From contig DATENA010000116.1 in the NCBI GenBank assembly GCA_035275285.1, forward strand, positions 1-5,618: 5,618 nucleotides of DNA. Reading direction: 5' to 3'. Numbering within the stretch: position 1 is the stretch's first letter; each line of letters opens with the position of its first letter. The notes under the pieces were generated by a model. The model was not told where the DNA came from, did no database searches, and worked only from the letters and a program-made list of their open reading frames with translations. Below, piece after piece: positions 1 to 5,492 of this stretch. Position numbers and translations under genes: made by a program. The DNA is from Chersky-265 sp035275285. GTDB taxonomy: Bacteria > Fibrobacterota > Fibrobacteria > UBA11236.

Positions 1-332
1 TGCGCGGCCACCTGGGACCGTTTCAAGGGGACGTCGAGCGGGCTGCCGCCGAATCCGGGGTATGCGAACCGGCCCTCCAGGATCCCGGCGGCCATTTTGA
101 GCACTTGCGCGTCGGAAAACCCCGGCGGCGGAAAAAAAGTCATTCCGCCCAACTCGGAAAGGACCGTGTCCGGCGGCTCCAGCCGCATTTCCGCCAAATC
201 GGCGGCGGAAATCGCCGGGGCGCGCACGTGGTAATGCCTGAGTTCCGGGAACAGGATCGAGAAGATGGCGATGAGCGGTGCCAGGAGGCTCAAAGCGCTC
301 AGGATCCGCAGCCACCCCGATCCTGTTTTCAT
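1..332 (-). CDS. N-terminus of an exported or membrane-anchored protein, possibly heparinase II/III-like (partial)
   Basis: This minus-strand frame is open for 110 codons from an ATG at 332-330 to the left edge, so only the N-terminus is visible. An AGGTG about six bases before the ATG can serve as ribosome binding site. Residues 8-28 (LRILSALSLLAPLIAIFSILF) are a hydrophobic segment after a short basic start, so this is a signal peptide or signal anchor and the rest lies outside the cytoplasm. Residues 38-80 are Pro-, Ala- and acid-rich with FFPPPGF at 66-72. Then comes AAGILEGRFAYPGFGG (81-96), which resembles the entry to the helical toroid of heparinase II/III-type polysaccharide lyases, where a 'G.F.F.G' element opens the domain. 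That family assignment is recall-based and weak; no catalytic residues fall inside the window. The gene is divergent from the exported-protein operon at 517, which fits a shared polysaccharide-processing job. I am confident it is a gene and unsure of its family. Confidence 0.8.
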   Translation of the reverse strand, partial: MKTGSGWLRILSALSLLAPLIAIFSILFPELRHYHVRAPAISAADLAEMRLEPPDTVLSELGGMTFFPPPGFSDAQVLKMAAGILEGRFAYPGFGGSPLDVPLKRSQVAA

Positions 333-435
333 CTCTCTCGCACCTGTTCCGCCGGGCCGAAATGGCGGATAGAAATGTGCCTATTCGCCCGTTTTCTGGC
401 AAATTGCGCCCTGCCGCCGCCCGGAAGGATTCAGG

Positions 436-464
436 TTGTAGTCGGCGCTTTTTCTATGCATAAT
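436..464 (+). promoter_or_regulatory. Candidate sigma-70-type promoter for the 517-3392 operon
   Basis: TTGTAG (436-441) and CATAAT (459-464) are separated by 17 bp, with an AT-rich stretch TTTTTCTATGCATAATAA inside an otherwise GC-rich spacer. The -10 matches the consensus at five of six bases and the -35 at three of six. A transcript starting near 471 would have a leader of about 46 bases before the ATG at 517. On the other strand TGGCAA (397-402, read as TTGCCA) lies 17 bp from AATGTG (374-379, read as CACATT) and could serve the divergent gene, but its -10 is poor. If the organism belongs to a lineage with a different -10/-33 consensus, this prediction weakens. Confidence 0.35.
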
Positions 465-516
465 AAGGATCCGGGAGTCCTGCCGAGGCGGGCCTACCGT
501 TTCACCGGAGGCATCC

Positions 517-2037
517 ATGTTCCACGCCCTCATCCTGGCTCTTTTCCTGTGCCTGACCTGCTCGAGCGCGGTTGCGGCGACCGGTCCGATCGGCGGTTTC
601 GCCATGCCCTCGGTGGAAGACGAAAAGACCACCTACCGCGCCCATGGCATGACCTGGAGCGCCGCCGCCGAACCCAATTACGCCTCGGCCAAAGGCTTCT
701 CCGTCGGCGACCCCGACATCCACGGGGACACCGAGGGCGACGACCTGTGGACCTACCTGATGATGTACCTGCGGTCCAACCAGAAAGGCTACCTGGAACG
801 CGCGGACGCCTGGGCCAGGTACCACATGAACCAGTACGTGAAATGCCAAGGCCAGGAAGACCGGACCTTGTGCTACGACGAAAGCGCGTTCCTGCTCTGC
901 CATATCTACGGCTGGGGCCTTCTCGCCTGGTACGAATACTCCGGGGACGCCAAGGCCCTGGAAGCCGCCGAGGCCCTGGGCGACCGCCTGGACAAGTTCC
1001 TGAGCACCTCCTCCAACAAGGCTTATCCCGTCCCCGGCCAGAAAGCCATGAACTACTATGGCCCCCGGGGCCCGGCGCGGCACCTCCACCTCATCACCCG
1101 CCTGGCCGAAGTCACCGGGAAGAAGCGCTGGATCGACTTGCGGGATCTGCTCATCAATCTGTGGATGAAATCGCCCGACTGGGACGGCAAGGGAATGTAT
1201 TTCGTGGGGGATTGGCAGACCGACTACAAGCTCGGGGAGGGATCCTACGCCGCCGGCATCCGGATCATGCCTTCCTTCCAGTTGGGAGTCCTGACCGAAG
1301 CGTTCGCCCAGGCCTACCGGACGACCCAGGACCCCAGGATCAAAGAGAAGATGATCGCCATGGCCCGCTTTGTCGAGAAGTACGGATTGGATCCGAAGTA
1401 CGAGTATACCGGCAGCCACTTCGGGCTCAAGAACGGGGTGATCTACCACGACTACAGCGCCAAGACGACCGTCGATTTCTGGGACCCGGCTTACACCACC
1501 TCCTTGGTGAACACCCTGGTCTGGGGCTATAAGCTGACCGGGGACAAGGCCCTTTTGGACAAAGCGTTCCATTACTACGATCGCGGCAACAAGGGCATTT
1601 ACGGCGAGGCCGTCAAGCGCAGCGGCGTCGACGGGCAGATACACCATTTCGCCGATTCCCGGTTCTCGAGCGCCAGCGAAAACCAGTACCTGGACTACAA
1701 CAAGGGCGAATTGCAATACACCTGGGCCCTTTTCGATCAGAACAAACCGGGCGCCATCCGCCCGCAGCAAATCAACACCCGTTTCCCGGGCCTGAACATG
1801 TCCATGCAACCGGGCCGGATCGTCTTCTCCGGCCCGGGCCTGGACGGGGTGCGGAGCGCATGCATCACGGACGTGCGCGGAAACGTGATCTCCATGCTGG
1901 GCGGTCCTTCGACCCGGGCTCCGGAGGCCCGGCAGGAATTGGGTTGGAACCCGGAAAGCGCGCCTTTCGGGATGTTCCTCCTTTCCGTGCAAGACAAGCA
2001 CGGGACGCGCGTCCAGCCTTTCATCCGCGCGAAGTGA
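517..2037 (+). CDS. Exported (alpha/alpha)-toroid-like protein with C-terminal sorting-like beta module
   Basis: 506 residues; the ATG has CCGGAGG (505-511) just upstream. Residues 1-20 form a classical signal peptide ending SSAVA, with no good lipobox. Residues 65-410 are mostly helices rich in aromatic residues and have the look of a six-hairpin or (alpha/alpha)6 toroid fold: HGDTEGDDLW (69-78), YGWGLLAWYEYSGD (131-144), GPRGPARHLHLITRLAE (182-198), WDPAYTTSLVNTLVWGY (322-338) and YNKGELQYTWALF (394-406). Acidic and aromatic clusters such as D71/E73/D75/D76 and E398 are candidates for the active or sugar-binding groove, but no catalytic residue can be assigned. Residues about 435-506 form a separate module with the FlgD/type-IX-secretion C-terminal pattern: ACITDVRGNVISML (448-461), then LGWNPES (475-481), then FGMFLLSVQDKHG (484-496), and a short basic end. 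I infer secretion to the cell surface or outside. It is the first gene of an operon with the beta-helix gene 26 bp downstream. I know no characterised member; a role in polysaccharide breakdown is inferred from fold and context. Confidence 0.95.
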   Translation: MFHALILALFLCLTCSSAVAATGPIGGFAMPSVEDEKTTYRAHGMTWSAAAEPNYASAKGFSVGDPDIHGDTEGDDLWTYLMMYLRSNQKGYLERADAWARYHMNQYVKCQGQEDRTLCYDESAFLLCHIYGWGLLAWYEYSGDAKALEAAEALGDRLDKFLSTSSNKAYPVPGQKAMNYYGPRGPARHLHLITRLAEVTGKKRWIDLRDLLINLWMKSPDWDGKGMYFVGDWQTDYKLGEGSYAAGIRIMPSFQLGVLTEAFAQAYRTTQDPRIKEKMIAMARFVEKYGLDPKYEYTGSHFGLKNGVIYHDYSAKTTVDFWDPAYTTSLVNTLVWGYKLTGDKALLDKAFHYYDRGNKGIYGEAVKRSGVDGQIHHFADSRFSSASENQYLDYNKGELQYTWALFDQNKPGAIRPQQINTRFPGLNMSMQPGRIVFSGPGLDGVRSACITDVRGNVISMLGGPSTRAPEARQELGWNPESAPFGMFLLSVQDKHGTRVQPFIRAK

Positions 2038-2050
2038 CCGGGCAAGCCCC

Positions 2051-2058
2051 GGAGGAGG
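2051..2058 (+). promoter_or_regulatory. Strong Shine-Dalgarno fixing the start of the beta-helix gene
   Basis: GGAGGAGG lies five bases before the ATG at 2064 and 14 bases after the stop of the preceding gene. The same frame is open back to 1860 inside the upstream gene, but the extra stretch is Arg/Gly/Pro-rich shadow sequence. The start at 2064 gives a clean signal peptide, so this site decides the start. The close spacing suggests that ribosomes re-initiate or are recruited directly from the upstream gene. Confidence 0.85.
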
Positions 2059-2063
2059 AACGC

Positions 2064-3392
2064 ATGAGTCCGAAAAGCCCGCTCGTCCGTCCCTTCTTCC
2101 TGGCCGCCGCCCTGGCCCTCGCGGCGCAGCCTTCCCATGCGCGCAGGCTGGCGGTGGGGCCGGGCAAAACCTACGCCAAGCCCAGCCTCGCAGCGGCGGC
2201 GGCGCAAAAGGGCGATACCGTGGACATAGACGTCGGGGTTTACACCGGCGACGCCTGCACCTGGGACGCGGACAATCTTCTCATCCGGGGCGTGCCGGTG
2301 GCGGGCGTTTCCGCGAAATACGCGCATCTGGACTCCAAGGGTGTCCATGTCCAAGGCAAGGGCATCTGGGTAGTGGACGGCAAGAACACCACCATCGAGA
2401 ACATCGAGTTTTCCGGCGCCAAGGTGCCCGACGAGAACGGAGCGGGCATCCGCCAGCAAGGTCCAGGCGTGACCATCCGCAACTGTTATTTCCACGACAA
2501 CGAGAATGGAGTCTTCGGCGCCGGCTACGACATGATCATCGAGTACACGGAGTTCAACCATAACGGCCTCGGCGAGCGCGGCCGCACGCACAACATCTAC
2601 ATCGACGAAGGTTCGTCCCTGACTCTTAGGCATTGCTACAGCCATCACGCCGTCATCGGCCACAATGTCAAAAGCCGGGCCGTCAAGAACTACATCCTGT
2701 ACAACCGGATCATGGACGAAGCCGACGGCACCTCCAGCTACGATATCGACCTCCCCAACGGGGGATTCGCGATCATCATGGGCAACGTCATCCAGCAAGG
2801 GCCGGATACCGACAATTCCACCATCGTCTCCTATGGCGCGGAGGGCTATAAGAACGCGCCCAACGAGCTCTACTTCGTGAACAACACCCTCGTCAACGAC
2901 CGCAGCGGAGGCGCCTTCCTGAACATCTCCGCCGGCGCCGCGGTCGCCAAGGTGAGGAACAACTTCTTCGTGGGCTCGGGCACCCTGGTTTCCGGGACCA
3001 TGACGGACAGCGGGGGCAACGTCGCCTCCGCCACCGGCGGGCTGGTGAACAAGGCCGCCTACGACTACCGCATCACCGCGGCCTCCCCCGCCGTGAACAA
3101 GGGCACGGCGGCGGGATCGGCCGGGGACTTCGCGCTCACGCCGCTCTTCGAATACGTCCATCCCGTATCCCGGCAGGCCCGTGTGCTCAAGGGCGCGATC
3201 GACGCCGGAGCTTATGAAGTGGGGGATCCCAGCGGGATCAAAGGCCCGCGCGCGGGCTCCAAGACGAAAGCCGGAGGCAAGGCGGGGAAGGGTTCCGCCC
3301 GCCGTCCGGACGCCGCGGGTTTCCATCCGGCGTTGCCGACGGAGCCGGATACGTGGTTCGATTCGGCGGGCAGGCATTTCGACGGCGGCTAG
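2064..3392 (+). CDS. Exported right-handed parallel beta-helix protein (pectate-lyase-like fold)
   Basis: 442 residues. Residues 1-26 are a signal peptide (basic start, FFLAAALALAAQ core, cleavage after SHA). The mature protein opens with RLAVGPGKTYAKPSLAAAA (28-46) and GDTVDIDVGVYTGD (50-63), the usual cap and first coil of secreted beta-helix proteins. Repeating coils follow with Asn-rich turns: NTTIENIEFSGAKVPDENGAGIR (108-130, given as its ends NTTIENIEF and NGAGIR), GVTIRNCYFHDNENGVF (135-151), HNIYIDEGSSLTLRHCYSHH (176-195), IGHNVKSRAVKNYILYNRI (198-216), DIDLPNGGFAIIMGNVI (227-243) and NELYFVNNTLVNDR (267-280). The helix closes with SPAVNKG (341-347) and GAIDAGAYE (377-385), typical of this architecture. 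Possible polar groove residues include H176, H190, H194, H195, H200, K203 and R205, but no lyase family can be assigned. Residues 389-442 are a basic Gly/Lys/Ala-rich linker plus a short tail ending DTWFDSAGRHFDGG; unlike the protein encoded upstream, no sorting-like beta module is seen. It is the second gene of the operon and probably acts on or binds a polysaccharide outside the cytoplasm. Confidence 0.95.
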   Translation: MSPKSPLVRPFFLAAALALAAQPSHARRLAVGPGKTYAKPSLAAAAAQKGDTVDIDVGVYTGDACTWDADNLLIRGVPVAGVSAKYAHLDSKGVHVQGKGIWVVDGKNTTIENIEFSGAKVPDENGAGIRQQGPGVTIRNCYFHDNENGVFGAGYDMIIEYTEFNHNGLGERGRTHNIYIDEGSSLTLRHCYSHHAVIGHNVKSRAVKNYILYNRIMDEADGTSSYDIDLPNGGFAIIMGNVIQQGPDTDNSTIVSYGAEGYKNAPNELYFVNNTLVNDRSGGAFLNISAGAAVAKVRNNFFVGSGTLVSGTMTDSGGNVASATGGLVNKAAYDYRITAASPAVNKGTAAGSAGDFALTPLFEYVHPVSRQARVLKGAIDAGAYEVGDPSGIKGPRAGSKTKAGGKAGKGSARRPDAAGFHPALPTEPDTWFDSAGRHFDGG

Positions 3393-3449
3393 GCCGGTTT
3401 CCTGAAAAGAATGCGGATATGGTTCACCGCAATGGCGCTTTTTCCGGCA

Positions 3450-3478
3450 TTGACCGTTTGTAGAGAGTTACGGGTTAT
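3450..3478 (+). promoter_or_regulatory. Weak candidate promoter for the 3578-5334 gene pair
   Basis: TTGACC (3450-3455) is a five-of-six match to a -35. At a 17-bp spacing it is followed by GGTTAT (3473-3478), only three of six for a -10. It is the best site I see upstream of the regulator-like pair. Its -10 lies inside the bulged hairpin at 3472-3495, which would place any factor binding that palindrome directly on the promoter. It is a guess from pattern only. Confidence 0.2.
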
Positions 3479-3495
3479 TCAGCGAAGCTGAACCC
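3472..3495. repeat. Interrupted inverted repeat (bulged hairpin)
   Basis: GGGTTATTCAGC and GCTGAACCC flank a GAA loop. Nine base pairs form (GGGTT plus CAGC against GCTG plus AACCC) with a three-base bulge in the 5' arm. No T-run follows, so it is not an intrinsic terminator by itself. It sits in the spacer between the beta-helix gene and the regulator-like pair and could be an operator, an mRNA structure, or a leftover repeat. Confidence 0.5.
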
Positions 3496-3516
3496 TATCC
3501 GTGTCCTCCATCACAC

Positions 3517-3537
3517 ATCCCCGGCTCCGGATTTTTT
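3517..3537 (+). terminator. Weak intrinsic terminator candidate
   Basis: ATCCCCGGCTCCGGAT folds into a short stem (AT/AT plus CCG/CGG around GCTC, with a CC bulge, or ATCC/GGAT with a larger loop) followed directly by a run of six T (3532-3537). It could end transcripts from the beta-helix operon. The stem is short and lies 125 bases past the stop codon, so confidence is low. If it works, a promoter for the next pair would have to lie downstream or escape it. Confidence 0.3.
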
Positions 3538-3577
3538 ACCTTTGAATCCTTACTCTTCAGCAGCACTGGCGTACCCT

Positions 3578-3952
3578 ATGTCGCGTTTCGACGCGGATAA
3601 GTTCAATCCGGACATATCAAACCTCTTCCTGAAAGCGCTTTACTCGGTAATGCTGACCGAGTTCAGTTTGGATTCCGTTCGGGAATTCTGGAGAAGCCGC
3701 ATTCCGGCTTTTAAGAAAGAGAGCATCCGGGAAGAGGACTTGTACCGGTTATTGTGGCTTGAAGGCGGCACTCTATCCTTGGACTTCGTCTTTTGGGGGC
3801 GGAACTTGATTGGCAAACAGGAGAAGTCATGCATATCCATCCCGGTCCGACCCGTCTATCCGCCCCTCGCGCTCCCGGTGGAACCGGGGGAATTCGCCCT
3901 CCAGGTGGAATACCCGATCGAATTCCGGGAAACGCAGCAGGCATGCAGGTAA
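3578..3952 (+). CDS. Short, internally deleted paralogue of the winged-helix protein encoded at 3943-5334
   Basis: 124 residues from the ATG at 3578; a TTG at 3542 would add 12 residues. Neither start has a clear Shine-Dalgarno. Two parts match the next gene's product. Residues 31-60 (LDSVREFWRSRIPAFKKESIREEDLYRLLW, anchored by FWRS and LYRLLW) match its residues 45-74 (FWRS, ELYRHLW), and SLDFVFW (67-73) matches SLQYFLW (91-97). At the end, GEFALQVEYPIEFRE (104-118) matches GKFAFHAECPIEFQE (447-461); over these 15 codons I count 36 of 45 identical bases, including CCGATCGAATTCC. Between them the short protein has only about 30 Pro-rich residues in place of roughly 340, and it also lacks about 10 residues before SLDF. 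It therefore keeps an N-terminal block and the final wing strands but not the recognition helix. It overlaps the next gene by 10 bases, so the two are probably co-translated. It may be a decaying copy kept open by chance, or a functional mini-protein that competes with the full one; the sequence alone does not decide. Confidence 0.55.
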   Translation: MSRFDADKFNPDISNLFLKALYSVMLTEFSLDSVREFWRSRIPAFKKESIREEDLYRLLWLEGGTLSLDFVFWGRNLIGKQEKSCISIPVRPVYPPLALPVEPGEFALQVEYPIEFRETQQACR

Positions 3953-5334
3953 AAATCCCGATTAACGGTTTCGGTTCCGAGGCGCCCGACCGGCTTTCCG
4001 CAAGCAATCCCGGACCCGCCATACCCGGCGGACCTATCCGCGGCGTGCTCCTGATGATGCTTGAACAGATGCCAATCGAGGAGATCCGCAGCTTCTGGCG
4101 CTCCCATGTGATAACGATTGACGGAAAGAAATTGCTGGAAGGGGAGTTGTACCGTCACCTCTGGGAAAACAAGGACGGCTTAAGGCAGTATCACGTGGAG
4201 ATGATCTACAGTTCCCTCCAGTATTTTCTCTGGTGCCGGGGCCGCTCCATTGAAAGCTTCATCACCGAGCGCTTCTATCGCTTGGAGCAGGGCGGCATTT
4301 GGAAGTCATCGGAGCATATCGCTTGGAGCAAGGATTTTCTGCCCCAGCTTTACAAAGACCCGGATCCCATGTTGACGCTGGAAAAGGCCTTGTGTCACTA
4401 CTGCACACGGGCGGTTCCGGGTTCCGATTGCCGAATCGCTTATTTAAAAGTGGATGAAGGCTGGATCGAATCCGTTTTTTCCTTTGCCTTCGATGCTCAA
4501 TTCCATTTTCGAAATCTTTTTTTGTTTTCGCATATTTCCCTGGTTGGCGCGCGCATATTTCCCGGCCTTTTCGGGTTGCCGGAGTTCGAAAAGGTTCGCC
4601 CGCTGGCCGATTGCCTTCACCCGGCCCATATTCTCTGGGGAAAAGACTGGGAAATCAAGAAAGGGCGGTTTTTCATCGAAGGCGATCCATATGGCGAACT
4701 GGTCCGGTTTTCCGAATGGTCCAGAAGCCAATCCTTGCAATTCCAGGGGATAAACGTCCCGGAGCGGGACGTCATCCTCATGGACCGGGACTACCTTTGC
4801 CCATTACGCCGGTCTCCGGTGCTGCTCCAAAACTGCATTTATGATGCGCCCTTATACTTGGCCCGCATCGGTTTTCCCCGCAAGGCGAACTTTGAGCAAT
4901 TTGGCGGCGCTACCCCCTACATGGATAAAATACTCTCGGGATTGACCAAAGACGATACGGAAGAGTGGCAAAGGCTCGGGAAAAAATACCACGAGCTGCT
5001 CCAAGCTTCCAGTGAGAAGTTGGTCTTCGAATACCGCGCCTTGTCCCAGGCCCTGCTCCTGAACGGCAAGACGCTCATCTCCGGGGTACCCGCCAAGATA
5101 CTCTGGAAAATATTGGTTGCGAACGGCCAGGGACAGTCGAGCTTCGATTTCCGCGCTTTCAAATACGATCCCGAGATCTTCGCCGATTCCAAGCGGTCCA
5201 GTTTCGAGACCCGCTGGAATCGGCTCCGGACCAAGCTTGCAGAGGCGACGAACCGGGTGCACATGGAAAAAATCGGCAGGGGGAAGTTCGCTTTCCATGC
5301 GGAATGTCCGATCGAATTCCAGGAATCGGAATAG
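3943..5334 (+). CDS. Uncharacterised protein with C-terminal winged-helix-like DNA-binding domain
   Basis: 463 residues from the ATG at 3943, which overlaps the stop of the previous gene (ATGCAGGTAA), a usual arrangement for translational coupling. The frame is open back to 3793, but those 50 codons encode Pro/Gly/Arg-rich shadow sequence antisense-like to nothing and overlap the paralogue, so I reject that start. Residues 31-100 hold the block shared with the neighbour (FWRS 51-54, GELYRHLW 67-74, SLQYFLWCRGR 91-101). Residues 100-340 are a mixed region rich in aromatics that I do not recognise, with Cys at 98, 151, 154, 163 and 224, an FSFAFDAQFHFRNLFLFSHI stretch (179-198) and LHPAHILWGKDW (225-236). 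Residues 337-365 are an amphipathic helix. Residues 381-460 look like a winged helix: helix 1 PAKILWKILVANG (383-395), FDFRAFKYD (401-409), recognition helix SSFETRWNRLRTKLAEA (419-435), and the wing VHMEKIGRGKFAFHAECPIEF (439-459, ending PIEF). No receiver, kinase or ligand-binding signature is seen. The likely role is a DNA-binding regulator with an unknown sensor part. No transmembrane segment is convincing. Part of the gene (4441-4560) is only about 39% GC against about 63% in a sample of the upstream operon. Confidence 0.88.
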   Translation: MQVKIPINGFGSEAPDRLSASNPGPAIPGGPIRGVLLMMLEQMPIEEIRSFWRSHVITIDGKKLLEGELYRHLWENKDGLRQYHVEMIYSSLQYFLWCRGRSIESFITERFYRLEQGGIWKSSEHIAWSKDFLPQLYKDPDPMLTLEKALCHYCTRAVPGSDCRIAYLKVDEGWIESVFSFAFDAQFHFRNLFLFSHISLVGARIFPGLFGLPEFEKVRPLADCLHPAHILWGKDWEIKKGRFFIEGDPYGELVRFSEWSRSQSLQFQGINVPERDVILMDRDYLCPLRRSPVLLQNCIYDAPLYLARIGFPRKANFEQFGGATPYMDKILSGLTKDDTEEWQRLGKKYHELLQASSEKLVFEYRALSQALLLNGKTLISGVPAKILWKILVANGQGQSSFDFRAFKYDPEIFADSKRSSFETRWNRLRTKLAEATNRVHMEKIGRGKFAFHAECPIEFQESE

Positions 5335-5336
5335 GC

Positions 5337-5444
5337 TCATTTCTCGTGGAGCAGGGCGTTCATTTCAAATCCCATGTCGACCGGAATTTTTTCCGGATAG
5401 AGGTGAAGGTTTCGTGCGATCTTGAATTCAAAGAGGTGGGCTGA
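5337..5444 (+). pseudogene. Tail-only remnant of a third copy of the winged-helix family
   Basis: In the third forward frame, 35 open codons end at TGA 5442-5444. The end of the reading is FRIEVKVSCDLEFKEVG, which lines up with KFAFHAECPIEFQESE of the gene just upstream. Both share the C..EF.E core, hydrophobic strand pattern and the same two-residue distance from E to the stop. VHF (5358-5366) mirrors VHM at the start of that gene's wing. No start codon with a ribosome binding site is present; GTG at 5346 is the only nearby candidate. I read it as the last 30 or so residues of another family member left after deletion of the rest. The match is short and base identity is modest, so this is a moderate call. 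The complementary strand is also open in the same codon register. Confidence 0.42.
5381..5396. repeat. Perfect inverted repeat with T4 loop
   Basis: CCGGAA and TTCCGG pair perfectly around TTTT. It lies between the convergent stops of the winged-helix gene (5334) and the right-edge gene (5493), where a bidirectional terminator would be expected, but no T-run follows the stem on either strand. It is also inside the tail remnant, so it may be incidental. Confidence 0.45.
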
Positions 5445-5492
5445 TCGGATGAAAACGAAGATCATCTCCGGATTCCAGAAGATTCGGAAAGT

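Noticed and set aside
105..1532. Long open plus-strand frame across the divergent spacer and the toroid gene
   Set aside because: Product is Arg/Gly/Pro-rich with no domain pattern, and it overlaps a gene with a signal peptide and fold motifs; a GC-rich shadow.
502..2001. Long minus-strand open frame opposite the toroid gene
   Set aside because: Antisense shadow with Val/Gly/His-rich repeats of low order; the plus-strand reading has ribosome binding site, signal peptide and conserved motifs.
1860..2063. Upstream extension of the beta-helix gene
   Set aside because: Would bury the signal peptide; the strong Shine-Dalgarno at 2051-2058 sets the start at 2064.
1737..3377. Long minus-strand open frame opposite the beta-helix gene
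   Set aside because: Antisense shadow spanning two operon genes; low-complexity Val/Ala/Asp/Gly content and no motifs.
3412..3443. TGCGG/CCGCA hairpin followed by TTTTT
   Set aside because: Ten-base loop, five-pair stem and eight bases between stem and T-run; poor as an intrinsic terminator.
3793..3942. 50-codon upstream extension of the winged-helix gene
   Set aside because: Gly/Pro/Arg-rich sequence overlapping the paralogue in another frame; the paralogue's similarity shows which frame is real.
4852..5340. Minus-strand 162-codon open frame opposite the winged-helix gene
   Set aside because: Antisense to a region whose plus-strand frame is supported by two paralogous tails.
5117..5425. 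Plus-strand 102-codon frame across the end of the winged-helix gene
   Set aside because: Ser/Arg/Pro-rich shadow; the other forward frames carry the family tails.
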